Below, piece by piece: positions 1-6,369 of a stretch of DNA of 6,369 nt; the first letter of the stretch is position 1; every line of letters begins with the position of its first letter. The position numbers and the translations under genes were made by a program. Source of the DNA: Anaerolineae bacterium (GTDB lineage: Bacteria; Chloroflexota; Anaerolineae; B4-G1; SLSP01); contig JAFGNI010000120.1 in the NCBI GenBank assembly GCA_016927095.1, forward strand, positions 1-6,369. Reading direction: 5' to 3'. Below the pieces are notes generated by a model. It was not told the DNA's origin and made no database searches. It saw only the letters and a program-made list of their open reading frames with translations.

Positions 1-1170
1 ATCGGCGCCCTGCCCGGTCGCATCCTGCAGACGATGCGCCGCGCAGGCACCATCAACCCAGTCTTTATGCTGGACGAGGTAGACAAGATTGGCCTGGACT
101 TCCGTGGTGATCCTTCATCGGCGCTCCTGGAGGTGCTAGACCCAGAGCAGAACCACGCTTTCTCAGATCACTATCTCGAGCTCCCCTATGACCTCTCGCG
201 CGTGCTTTTCATCGCGACAGCCAACATCCTGCACACCGTGCCGCCCGCGCTGGAAGACCGTATGGAGATCATTGAGTTCCCCGGCTACACTGAGATAGAG
301 AAGATAGAGATCGCCCGACGCTTCCTGATTCCCCGTCAGATTGAGAAGAACGGCCTGACCGCGGCGCCACCGACCTTCCCTGAGCCCACGCTGCACACCC
401 TCATCCGGCAGTACACCTACGAGGCAGGCGTCAGGAACCTGGAACGGCAGATCGGCAGCATCTGTCGTAAAGCGACGCGTCGTCTGGCGGAGGGCAAGCG
501 ACCCGTGCGAACGATCACGAGCAAGAGTGTACAGCGCTTCCTGGGGCCGCCACAGCATCAGGAGGGGCACCTGGAGGCCGATCATACCGTGGGTGTCGCG
601 ATGGGGTTGGCCTGGACAGCTAGCGGCGGCGACCTGTTGCCGGTCGAGGTCGCCTTGATGCCCGGCAAGGGTAGCCTGACGCTCACGGGCCGACTGGGTA
701 ACGTGATGCAGGAGTCGGCGCAAGCTGCGCTCACGTATCTGCGCTCCCAAGCGGATGTCTGGGACATCGATCCGGCCCGATTCGACCAGACGGATATCCA
801 CATTCACCTGCCGGAGGGCGGCATCCCCAAGGACGGTCCCTCGGGCGGCATCACCATTGCCACGGCGCTGTGCTCGGCCTTCACGGAGCGCGCCGTCTGT
901 CGCGACGTCGCGATGACGGGTGAGATCACCTTGCGAGGACGTGTGCTCACGATTGGCGGGCTCAAGGAGAAACTGTTGGCAGCCCATCGGGCCGGCATCA
1001 AGACCGTGCTGCTGCCGCTGCGCAACAAGAAGGATCTCGATGACGTGCCAAAGGAAGTGCGCAGAGGTGTGAACCTTGTCTTCGTGGAGACAATGGGGGA
1101 CGTGCTGGCTGCAGCCTTGGTCGCGCCCCCAGAGGTAGCCGGCGAGTGCCAGGCCGGCGTTGAAAGCTGA
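1..1170 (+). CDS. lon: ATP-dependent Lon protease (LonA), C-terminal part, 5'-truncated by the window edge
   Basis: Lon is a cytosolic hexameric ATP-dependent serine protease that degrades misfolded and regulatory proteins. The frame is open from base 1, so the ATG at 34 is internal; the true start lies left of the window and the Walker A motif is not visible. Numbering from base 1 (389 residues visible), I see Walker B FMLDEVDK (acidic D25, E26), sensor 1 in IATAN (N75), the arginine finger in ALEDRM (R87) and sensor 2 in EAGVRNLE (R145). The protease domain runs from about residue 194 to near the end. It holds the catalytic Ser in PKDGPSGG (S281, codon at 841) and the catalytic Lys in GGLKEK (K324, second Lys, codon at 970). 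Their spacing of 43 matches E. coli S679/K722. PSGG in place of the commoner PSAG is a mild variant. The gene ends with TGA at 1168-1170. All catalytic elements visible are intact, so this is a functional copy cut only by the window. Confidence 0.97.
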   Translation: MGALPGRILQTMRRAGTINPVFMLDEVDKIGLDFRGDPSSALLEVLDPEQNHAFSDHYLELPYDLSRVLFIATANILHTVPPALEDRMEIIEFPGYTEIEKIEIARRFLIPRQIEKNGLTAAPPTFPEPTLHTLIRQYTYEAGVRNLERQIGSICRKATRRLAEGKRPVRTITSKSVQRFLGPPQHQEGHLEADHTVGVAMGLAWTASGGDLLPVEVALMPGKGSLTLTGRLGNVMQESAQAALTYLRSQADVWDIDPARFDQTDIHIHLPEGGIPKDGPSGGITIATALCSAFTERAVCRDVAMTGEITLRGRVLTIGGLKEKLLAAHRAGIKTVLLPLRNKKDLDDVPKEVRRGVNLVFVETMGDVLAAALVAPPEVAGECQAGVES

Positions 1171-1174
1171 TCCT

Positions 1175-1211
1175 CGCAACAAAACGAGGCGCTCCCAAAC
1201 GGGAGCGCCTC
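1175..1211 (-). terminator. Rho-independent terminator of the hpf transcript, between convergent lon and hpf
   Basis: A perfect 11-bp inverted repeat (GAGGCGCTCCC, loop AAAC, then the complement) spans 1186-1211. It lies 25 bases beyond the hpf stop and 15 beyond the lon stop. Read on the - strand, the stem is followed at once by GTTTTGTTG (1185 down to 1177), a usable U-rich tail. Read on the + strand it is followed by TGCTGTACC, which has no T run. The hairpin therefore looks like a proper terminator for the - strand operon and at best a weak one for lon. A small alternative stem (CCTCG at 1172-1176 with CGAGG at 1185-1189) overlaps its foot. Confidence 0.85.
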
Positions 1212-1236
1212 TGCTGTACCAACCAGAATCGGAACG

Positions 1237-1791
1237 CTAGTAGATCGGCTTCAGGATCCCGTAGTCCCCATCCTCGCGACGATAGACCACGCTAAGTCGA
1301 CCGTCATCCGCGTCGATGAAGAGGAAGAAATGGTGCCCCAACAACTCCATCTGATCGATCGCTTCCTCGGCAACCACCGAGCTTACCTCAAACTCCTTGA
1401 CCCGGGCGATACTGGGAACGACATCCTCCAATAGCATATCCGCCTCTGACATCATCTCAGCAGGGGAAACGGGGGCCGGTGCGCGGCGTGCCGAACGGCG
1501 GCGGCCCTTGTAGCGCTCGACGCGGCGCGACATCTTGTCCATCACAGAATCCACAGCCGCGAAGATATCCCCTGCCCGCTCCTCCGCACGCAGAATGGCT
1601 TTGGGTACATAGATCGTGATCTGGGCGACCATACGTCGGGAGTTGTCTCGTGCATTGCTTTCTGAGAGATCAACACGGATGCTGTCAAGATTCGGCAGGT
1701 ACCGTTGGAGCTTGGAGACCTTGTCTTCAACATAATCGCGCAGGCGATCGGTCAACTCCAGGTTCCGGGTGTAGATCTGTAGCATTTCCAT
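1237..1791 (-). CDS. hpf: Long-form ribosome hibernation promoting factor
   Basis: Hpf binds the decoding region of idle 30S subunits and, in its long form, dimerises 70S ribosomes into inactive 100S particles during stationary phase or stress. The 184 residues are the usual length for the long form. Residues 1-97 form the S30AE/RaiA-type ribosome-binding domain, beginning with LQIYTRNLELTDRLRDYVE and closing with a basic helix (MSRRVERYKGRRRSARR, 87-103). Residues 104-125 are a Pro/Glu-containing linker. Residues 128-184 are the C-terminal dimerisation domain, recognised by EEAIDQMELLGHHFFLF and by VVYRREDGDYGILKPIY at the end. The start at 1791 is chosen because AAGGAGGA lies 8 bases upstream; a second ATG two codons on (1785) fits less well. 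It is the last gene of the - strand unit, 32 bases after comF, and is followed by a terminator. No separate promoter is evident in the short gap. Confidence 0.96.
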   Translation of the reverse strand: MEMLQIYTRNLELTDRLRDYVEDKVSKLQRYLPNLDSIRVDLSESNARDNSRRMVAQITIYVPKAILRAEERAGDIFAAVDSVMDKMSRRVERYKGRRRSARRAPAPVSPAEMMSEADMLLEDVVPSIARVKEFEVSSVVAEEAIDQMELLGHHFFLFIDADDGRLSVVYRREDGDYGILKPIY

Positions 1792-1798
1792 AGGTCAG

Positions 1799-1806
1799 TC
1801 CTCCTT
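1799..1806 (-). promoter_or_regulatory. Strong Shine-Dalgarno of hpf
   Basis: AAGGAGGA on the - strand, 8 bases from the ATG at 1791. It is the best ribosome binding site in the window and fixes the hpf start at the first of two close ATG codons. It sits within the 32-base gap after the comF TAG stop. Confidence 0.85.
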
Positions 1807-1823
1807 ATTGTCTAGGATTGGAT

Positions 1824-2540
1824 CTAGACAGCGTGTGCCAGCGTGAACGCACTTACCGATCTAGCTCCTTGGGCTCGCAAAGCTGCAGCACAAGCATCCA
1901 GAGTAGCGCCTGTTGTCGCCACATCATCGATAATCATGACGCGCATCCCTGTCAGATCGTGGTCGGGCGCGTCGGAACAAGCAAAGGCATCTCGTACGTT
2001 GTCCCACCGCTCGTGCTGGCCCAGATGCGTCTGGGATGCGGTCTCTCGTGTTCTGTATAGTATAGCCATATCCACAGGCACTACAACCTGCGCCGCAAGT
2101 GCAGCGGCCAACAAGGCTGACTGATTGTAGCCCCGCTGTCTCTCACGCTGAGGATGCAAGGGCACCGGGATGAGGAGGTCACTGCGCAAGCCAACATCGT
2201 GCCAGTAGTCGGCCATCCGCTGAGCCAGGGGAATGGCTACGTCCCGACCGCCCCGGTACTTGAGGGCGTGAATTGCGTCACGCACAGCATCCTGGAACAA
2301 GAAGACCGAGGTGATGGGTGCCACGCGCAATGGCGAGGTGCGACAGCGGGGACAGAGTCCAGGGCCATCCCAGGCAGCGCCACAGCGAGGACAGGAAGGC
2401 CGTTCAGAGAAGGCAAGTAACTCGGCACACGGCCCACATAACCAGGTCTCGACTCTGCCGCAGACGACGCAGCGCGGCGGGAGCACCAAGTCCAGCAAGC
2501 GCTCATAGCACCGCCTGACGACAGAGGTCGTAAGCTTCAC
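1824..2540 (-). CDS. comF: ComF family protein (phosphoribosyltransferase fold, zinc-finger N-terminus)
   Basis: ComF/ComFC proteins are cytosolic and are needed for efficient natural transformation in Bacillus and Haemophilus, probably at DNA import or single-strand handling; the exact reaction is not settled. The protein has 238 residues, typical of the family. Four CxxC pairs at residues 24/27, 35/38, 50/53 and 63/66 would form the N-terminal zinc-binding module. HALKYRGGRD (about 91-100) and LIPVPLHPQRERQRGYNQS are family signatures. VMIIDDVATTGATL (201-214) is the PRPP-binding loop of type I phosphoribosyltransferases, with both acidic residues (D205, D206) present. The start is GTG at 2540: no other ATG, GTG or TTG lies in frame between the tadC stop and this codon, and residues preceding the first CxxC fit. 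Its upstream sequence is only G-rich (GGGTGGGGGTGGT), not a clear Shine-Dalgarno. It lies 59 bases after tadC and 32 before hpf, in the same direction. A role in transformation is inferred from the family only. Confidence 0.93.
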   Translation of the reverse strand: MKLTTSVVRRCYERLLDLVLPPRCVVCGRVETWLCGPCAELLAFSERPSCPRCGAAWDGPGLCPRCRTSPLRVAPITSVFLFQDAVRDAIHALKYRGGRDVAIPLAQRMADYWHDVGLRSDLLIPVPLHPQRERQRGYNQSALLAAALAAQVVVPVDMAILYRTRETASQTHLGQHERWDNVRDAFACSDAPDHDLTGMRVMIIDDVATTGATLDACAAALRAQGARSVSAFTLAHAV

Positions 2541-2599
2541 ACCACCCCCACCCTGTGAGGTAGCGCGTTGCGCGTCCGTACCAGCAGCGAATTGGCCTA

Positions 2600-3535
2600 C
2601 TAGAAGCCGCCGAACACCCCGGAATCGCGAATCTGCAGCATCGCAGGGCCAAGCAGCACGATGAGGATCGTCGGGAAGATGAAGAAAACCAAAGGAATCA
2701 TCATCTTGACCGGAGCCTGACGCGCCTTCTCCTCAGCACGCTGGCGCCGTTTGAGCCGCATCGTATCTGACTGAATCCGCATCACCTTGGCCATGCTCAC
2801 ACCGAGCTGGTCAGCCTGGATGATCGCCGCCGTGAAGGAGGTCACGTCCGGGACATCCATACCATCGGCCATACTTCGCAGTGCTTCCCGGCGCAACTTG
2901 CCGAGCTGCATCTCCTGAACCGTACGCTGGAAAGCCCGGCTCAGTTCATTGTCCCACTTCTCCGCAACCTTCTGCATGGCAGCATCGAAACCCAGACCGG
3001 CTTCCACACAGATCGTGAGCAGGTCGAGGGCATCCGGCAACGCCTTCGTGATCTCATCTTGCCGGCTCGTGATCTTGCGCCCCAGCCATATGCCGGGCAG
3101 CAAATACCCCAGCAGAAACGCGACAAAGATAATCAACAGTCGCTGGCCCAGGGGAATGGCGGAGGCAAAAACGACAAGGAGCGACGCGCCCCCAAGGACC
3201 AAGGCCCCAGCGACCCGGTAGCCCAGGAACTGCGCGGCCTTCACCTTGTGCGAAATACCAGCCAGCTCAAGCTTGTGGCGCGTGGCCTCAATCGTGTGAG
3301 ACGGCGTGAAGCGCTGGGCGACTTTGCTCAACGCCTCAGCCATGGGCACCAGCACACGCTGACCAAAGGGCTGTGACAGCTCCAGTTCCTCCAGCGTCAC
3401 CGACTGCCCCAAAGCCGCCAGCTCATTGAGTCGGTCCTCCACGGTCTGCGTCGATCCACGAGCGCGGATAAGCGCGATCGTCAGCACAGCCGCAATGGTC
3501 AGGAGCACGACAATAAGGATCATTCCTGCACCCAT
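2600..3535 (-). CDS. tadC: Tad pilus platform protein TadC (type II secretion F-domain)
   Basis: TadC is one of two polytopic inner-membrane proteins that form the platform on which the CpaF/TadA ATPase assembles Flp-type pili. The 311-residue product has hydrophobic segments at about 5-24, 107-126, 132-152 and 278-298. A cytoplasmic T2SSF domain lies at about 165-275, including LPDALDLLTICVEAGLGFDAA (166-186) and ADQLGVSMAKVMRIQSDTMR (241-260), which is TadC-like. The start is ATG at 3535, with AGGAGG 5 bases upstream; a second ATG at 3523 would put that site 17 bases away. It begins 10 bases after tadB and shares its ribosome binding site region with the tadB stop, indicating translational coupling. 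TadC rather than TadB is assigned from the ALDLLTICVEAGLGFDAA signature and from its position second after cpaF. Confidence 0.93.
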   Translation of the reverse strand: MGAGMILIVVLLTIAAVLTIALIRARGSTQTVEDRLNELAALGQSVTLEELELSQPFGQRVLVPMAEALSKVAQRFTPSHTIEATRHKLELAGISHKVKAAQFLGYRVAGALVLGGASLLVVFASAIPLGQRLLIIFVAFLLGYLLPGIWLGRKITSRQDEITKALPDALDLLTICVEAGLGFDAAMQKVAEKWDNELSRAFQRTVQEMQLGKLRREALRSMADGMDVPDVTSFTAAIIQADQLGVSMAKVMRIQSDTMRLKRRQRAEEKARQAPVKMMIPLVFFIFPTILIVLLGPAMLQIRDSGVFGGF

Positions 3536-3540
3536 CGTGA

Positions 3541-3548
3541 CCTCCTCA
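3541..3548 (-). promoter_or_regulatory. tadC Shine-Dalgarno overlapping the tadB stop codon
   Basis: On the - strand TGAGGAGG contains the tadB stop (TGA, 3548-3546) and the tadC Shine-Dalgarno (AGGAGG, 3546-3541), sharing one base. A ribosome finishing tadB therefore stands on the tadC initiation site, which suggests coupled, matched synthesis of the two platform proteins. Confidence 0.8.
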
Positions 3549-4490
3549 GACCTCGATACTCACGATCTTGTTGATGGCAATGTAGCCGACCACAATCAGC
3601 ACCAGCGAAATCCCGATCATGATCCAGCCGCAGGGATCGCTGAACAGCGGGTCGATGAACCCTGGGTTCACAATATAGATGAAGGTCGCCAATACGAACG
3701 GCAGACCCGTGATCAGATAGCCAGTATAGCGTCCTTGGGCTGTAAGGGTCCTGATCTCACCCTTGATGCGGACGCGCTCGCGAATGGTGAAGCTGATGGC
3801 ATCCAGCACCTCGGCGAGGTTGCCACCGACCTCACGTTGCACGCTCATAGCCGTGATGATCAGGTCCAGGTCGGCACTGGGCATCCTGCGAAGCAGGTTG
3901 GCCATTGCCGTCTCAAAGGGCACACCCAACTGCAACTCCAGTGTCACCCGTCCAAACTCCTCGCAGATCGGAGCGGGCATCTCATTGGAGATCACCTCCA
4001 ACGCCTGCATGGTGCTGTAGCCCGCGCGCAAGGAGTTGACCATCAGGTTCAGAGAGTCGCTGAGTTGGCTGTCAAACTCCTTGAGGCGCCGGTTCTTACG
4101 GATGCCGAGGTAGATCCGCGGCAGGAAGAAGCCGGCAATCACACCAACGGGGATCAGCACATAGCGGTTGATGGCATAGAAGAGAAGCCCCAACAGAAGC
4201 GAGACCAGGAAGGTCAGCACAAGGAACTCTCCCGACGTCCATTTGAGGTTGGCTTGTGCTAACTGGGTCGCCAGGTTCTCGGCAAAGCTGCGCCCGGCGA
4301 TGGCCCGGTCGACGGTCGTACTGATGAAGCCCGGGCTATCATCTCGCGACCGCTTTTCGGTCTCCTCAGGGCGCTGCCTTTGACCAAGCCGTTGTTCCAC
4401 AAGTGCCTGGCCTGTCGGCTTGCCGAGAAGGCCGATAATCAGCAAGATGATGGCTACGATCAGCGTGGCACCAACAGCGATCAGGAACAT
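3546..4490 (-). CDS. tadB: Tad pilus platform protein TadB (type II secretion F-domain)
   Basis: TadB pairs with TadC as the inner-membrane platform of the Tad pilus motor. The 314-residue product is of usual length. Hydrophobic segments are at about 2-22, 88-107, 110-128, 255-275 and 287-307. The T2SSF domain spans about 140-265, with FDSQLSDSLNLMVNSLRAGY (139-158), QALEVISNEMP (162-172) and AMSVQREVGGNLAEVLDAIS (214-233); the last is a strong TadB signature. A charged, probably flexible stretch (about 30-53, rich in Arg, Glu and Gln) follows the first membrane helix. The start at 4490 is supported by GGGAGGG 9 bases upstream. It follows cpaF after 64 bases in which I find neither a small gene nor a hairpin, and its stop overlaps the tadC ribosome binding site. 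Confidence 0.94.
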   Translation of the reverse strand: MFLIAVGATLIVAIILLIIGLLGKPTGQALVEQRLGQRQRPEETEKRSRDDSPGFISTTVDRAIAGRSFAENLATQLAQANLKWTSGEFLVLTFLVSLLLGLLFYAINRYVLIPVGVIAGFFLPRIYLGIRKNRRLKEFDSQLSDSLNLMVNSLRAGYSTMQALEVISNEMPAPICEEFGRVTLELQLGVPFETAMANLLRRMPSADLDLIITAMSVQREVGGNLAEVLDAISFTIRERVRIKGEIRTLTAQGRYTGYLITGLPFVLATFIYIVNPGFIDPLFSDPCGWIMIGISLVLIVVGYIAINKIVSIEV

Positions 4491-4499
4491 TCCGCTACA

Positions 4500-4506
4500 C
4501 CCTCCC
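4500..4506 (-). promoter_or_regulatory. Shine-Dalgarno of tadB
   Basis: GGGAGGG on the - strand, 9 bases before the ATG at 4490. It supports the annotated start and independent initiation of tadB after the 64-base gap behind cpaF. Confidence 0.7.
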
Positions 4507-4554
4507 TAAGCCGAACAGAAAGACCCGCCGGCTCAGCCAAGACACAAGTGCCCG

Positions 4555-5949
4555 TCAGTACCGCAGCCGCTGGGCAACGCCGAAGATAGACGGAGGTAGA
4601 TGAATGCCAGCTTGCTCAATGCGGTCCATGAACTTCGGACGAATACCGGTGGGACGCAGGCGACCAATAACCCGGTTATCCTCATAGCCACTCTGCTCAA
4701 ACTTGAAGATATCCGCAGTGGTGATGACCTCGCCCTCCATACCCTGAACTTCCGTAATCGAGGTGACGCGACGGGAGCCATCACGCATACGTTCCAGCTG
4801 TACGATCATATCGATGGCTGCTGCAATCTGCTCGCGGATGGCGCGGTGCGGCAGCTCCATCCCAGCCATCAACACCATAGTCTCCAGACGGGAGAGCGCA
4901 TCACGCGTGTTGTTGGCGTGCAAGGTAGTCATGCTGCCCTCGTGACCTGTGTTCATGGCCTGGAGCATGTCGAGGGCCTCCCCACCACGACACTCACCGA
5001 CAACGATGCGGTCAGGACGCATCCGCAGGGAGTTGATCACCAGATCGCGGATCGTGACCTGCCCCTTACCCTCAACATTCGGCGGGCGGGACTCAAGCGT
5101 CACGACGTGTTCCTGACGCAGTTGGAGCTCAGCCGCATTCTCAATCGTGATAACGCGTTCCTCAGTCGGGATATAGCTGGAGAGAACGTTCAGGAAGGTG
5201 GTCTTTCCGGTACCGGTGCCGCCAGAGACGACTATGTTGGTGGCGGCGACAACGGATGCACGCAAGAACTCAATGGACTCGTCGGTTATCGTGCCGAACC
5301 GAATCAGGTCCTCCACCGTCAAAGGTTTCTTAAAGAACTTACGGATCGTGAGAATTGGCCCGTAGAGTGAGATGGGCGGGATCACGGCGTTCACGCGGGA
5401 TCCATCTTTGAGGCGAGCGTCCACCGTCGGACTGCTCTCATCAATACGACGACCCAGAGGCGCTACGATACGCTCTATGATGCGCATGAGGTGCTCGTCG
5501 GACTCGAAGCTCACGTTGACGCGCTCAAGCCGGCCGTTCCGCTCCACGAAGAGCTTCTTCGGGCCGTTGACCATAATCTCGGTGATCGATTCATCAGCCA
5601 GAAGCGGCTCAAGGGGACCGAGCCCCAAGATCTCCGCGACGATCTGCTCAAACAAGGCGTCGCGCTCGCGCCGCCCCAGGATGATGCTCTCTTCCTGGAG
5701 GATCGCGTCGTACATCTCCTTGATGGTCTGGCGCACCTCTGCGGTTCTAGAGACATCCACCGCGGGATCAAGTTCGGCGATCAGCCGGTTTTGCACACGG
5801 TTTTTCAGATCCATGTACGCATCACGGGCCTGGGGTACAGGTCGGCGCTGTACGGCACTTTGTGGCGTACCCGACGGCCCTTGGGAACTTCTGGCGCGGG
5901 AGTCCGACGAAGTCGCCGGGCTTCTCTCAATCCTACGCAAGAGTGACAT
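4555..5949 (-). CDS. cpaF: Tad pilus assembly / secretion ATPase CpaF (TadA), VirB11-like
   Basis: CpaF/TadA is a cytoplasmic hexameric ATPase of the VirB11/PilT/GspE superfamily that powers assembly (and in some systems retraction) of Tad pili. The product has 464 residues, normal for the family. Residues 1-45 are Ser/Arg/Pro-rich and probably disordered. The N-terminal domain runs to about 235 and includes [23 protein letters not shown] (108-130), diagnostic for CpaF. Walker A is GGTGTGKT (243-250), the Asp-box is [10 protein letters not shown] (266-275), the Walker B-like segment is [13 protein letters not shown] (310-322) and the His-box is [13 protein letters not shown] (334-346). Two residues differ from the form I expect: Asn271 replaces the Asp of TIEDAAEL, and Cys320 stands where Val is common in VGEVRG; the preceding Glu residues (E270, E319) are retained. 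The ATG at 5949 is fixed by an in-frame TGA at 5955-5953 just upstream. It is 39 bases after the CpaE/TadZ gene and 64 before tadB. Confidence 0.96.
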   Translation of the reverse strand: MSLLRRIERSPATSSDSRARSSQGPSGTPQSAVQRRPVPQARDAYMDLKNRVQNRLIAELDPAVDVSRTAEVRQTIKEMYDAILQEESIILGRRERDALFEQIVAEILGLGPLEPLLADESITEIMVNGPKKLFVERNGRLERVNVSFESDEHLMRIIERIVAPLGRRIDESSPTVDARLKDGSRVNAVIPPISLYGPILTIRKFFKKPLTVEDLIRFGTITDESIEFLRASVVAATNIVVSGGTGTGKTTFLNVLSSYIPTEERVITIENAAELQLRQEHVVTLESRPPNVEGKGQVTIRDLVINSLRMRPDRIVVGECRGGEALDMLQAMNTGHEGSMTTLHANNTRDALSRLETMVLMAGMELPHRAIREQIAAAIDMIVQLERMRDGSRRVTSITEVQGMEGEVITTADIFKFEQSGYEDNRVIGRLRPTGIRPKFMDRIEQAGIHLPPSIFGVAQRLRY

Positions 5950-5950
5950 G

Positions 5951-5960
5951 CCTCACCTCA
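5951..5960 (-). promoter_or_regulatory. Ribosome binding site of cpaF, containing an in-frame stop that decides the start
   Basis: TGAGGTGAGG on the - strand directly precedes the ATG at 5949, with GAGGTG 4 bases away. The TGA inside it (5955-5953) is in frame with cpaF, so translation cannot begin further upstream and the next ATG (residue 46) would lose the N-terminal segment. Confidence 0.65.
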
Positions 5961-5988
5961 TCCGGGACAACCATCCCAACTATCCAAA

Positions 5989-6369
5989 TCAGAGCAAACG
6001 ACCCAGACCAGAGCGGTGTTGTTGCAGCTCCGCTTCCGGCTCTTCGGCGTCAACAGACGTATGCACACGTTCATGGATAGCCTGAGCCAAGAGCGTGATC
6101 CCCTGCCCCACGCTGCTGCGTGCACTCTTCACCATGACCGGCTCGCCAAGATTCGCCGCTCGCAACGCGACACGTTCGTCCAGCGGAATATGTGCAACCG
6201 CGGGCATCATCGCGCGCTCAATGGCCTCGGGCTGAATGCCCATCCGCTTACTGTCCACACCATTGATAACCAGGCCCACTCTATTGAGATCATAGTCGAG
6301 CTTACGGAGCAGCTCAATGAACTGGCGAGCGCCCCGAATCTCAGGAATCACAGGGCGCGTTACCACCAA
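5989..6369 (-). CDS. CpaE/TadZ-like ParA/MinD-family ATPase, C-terminal part, 5'-truncated by the window edge
   Basis: In Tad loci a CpaE/TadZ protein of the ParA/MinD superfamily places the pilus machine in the cell, usually at a pole, and precedes cpaF. Only the last 127 codons (with stop) are visible. The frame is open to the right edge, and the first codon there (TTG at 6369) is internal, not a start. LVVTRPVIPEIRGARQFIELL at the visible N-end, then RVGLVINGVDSKRMGI (about 30-45) and AVAHIPLDERVALRAANLGEP (about 57-77), match the C-terminal half of the P-loop ATPase fold. The deviant Walker A and any receiver-like N-terminal domain lie outside the window. The tail after residue 100 (HTSVDAEEPEAELQQHRSG) is polar and probably disordered. 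The assignment to CpaE/TadZ rather than another ParA/MinD protein rests mainly on its place 39 bases before cpaF. Confidence 0.8.
   Translation of the reverse strand: MVVTRPVIPEIRGARQFIELLRKLDYDLNRVGLVINGVDSKRMGIQPEAIERAMMPAVAHIPLDERVALRAANLGEPVMVKSARSSVGQGITLLAQAIHERVHTSVDAEEPEAELQQHRSGLGRLL

Noticed and set aside
163..1182. A 339-residue open frame on the - strand opposite lon.
   Set aside because: It is entirely antisense to a convincing Lon protein with intact motifs. Its product is His/Arg/Gln-rich with no recognisable domain, as expected for a shadow frame in GC-rich DNA.
2541..2599. Short inverted bases CGCG-CAA-CGCG in the tadC-comF gap as a possible attenuator or terminator.
   Set aside because: Only a 4-bp stem with no following T run, too weak to support termination between tadC and comF.
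3426..4262. A 278-residue open frame on the + strand opposite tadB and tadC.
   Set aside because: The product has the Asp/His/Gln-rich composition of reverse-frame translation and spans the junction of two well-supported genes.
4491..4554. The 64-base gap between cpaF and tadB as a possible internal promoter or small gene.
   Set aside because: No convincing -35/-10 pair, no stable hairpin and no small frame with its own binding site. Only the tadB Shine-Dalgarno is supported.
5968..5985. Tandem 9-base near-repeat CAACCATCC / CAACTATCC in the gap between the CpaE/TadZ gene and cpaF.
   Set aside because: Only two copies with one mismatch, and no flanking operator-like or promoter-like sequence. 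It is most likely chance.
4600..6085. Several + strand open frames of 151-256 residues opposite cpaF.
   Set aside because: All lie antisense to CpaF, whose Walker A, Asp-box and His-box are complete; none resembles a known family.

Overview
The window is an ordinary bacterial chromosomal segment of moderately high GC content, and it is almost fully coding. One gene lies on the + strand at the left: the 3' part of lon. Six genes on the - strand fill the rest. Read in their own direction (right to left) they are: a partial CpaE/TadZ-type ATPase, the secretion ATPase cpaF (tadA), tadB, tadC, comF and a long-form hibernation promoting factor (hpf). The longest gene-free stretch is about 66 bases, so no gap of 300 bases needs explaining. 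I see no tRNA, rRNA, CRISPR array, insertion sequence, phage gene or attachment site.

Layout. Positions 1-1170 encode the C-terminal half of a LonA protease, with the rest of the AAA+ module and a complete Ser-Lys protease domain. A perfect 11-bp hairpin at 1186-1211 separates lon from the convergent hpf. Its T-rich flank faces the - strand, so it looks like the terminator of the - strand operon. Next come hpf (1237-1791), comF (1824-2540), tadC (2600-3535), tadB (3546-4490), cpaF (4555-5949) and the truncated CpaE/TadZ gene (5989-6369). Gaps between the - strand genes are 32, 59, 10, 64 and 39 bases, all in the same direction and with no hairpin inside them. This supports one transcription unit.

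How the genes work together. CpaE/TadZ, CpaF, TadB and TadC are the inner-membrane motor of a Tad (Flp-type) pilus: a localisation ATPase, a hexameric ATPase and two polytopic platform proteins. Pilins, prepilin peptidase and any secretin are not in the window and are probably upstream, beyond the right edge. ComF, a phosphoribosyltransferase-fold protein linked to natural transformation, follows the motor genes. Hpf, which inactivates ribosomes as 100S dimers, ends the unit. The comF-hpf neighbourhood is known from other bacteria such as Bacillus; its attachment to a Tad motor cassette is the most notable feature here.

Organism. The long-form Hpf argues against an enteric-type gammaproteobacterium. 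Together with the CpaF/TadB/TadC protein style and the comF-hpf neighbourhood, it suggests a Chloroflexota-like (for example Thermomicrobia-type) bacterium, with actinobacterial or other deep lineages as alternatives. This is an impression from protein style, not a phylogenetic result. I found no convincing evidence of a previously undescribed system.
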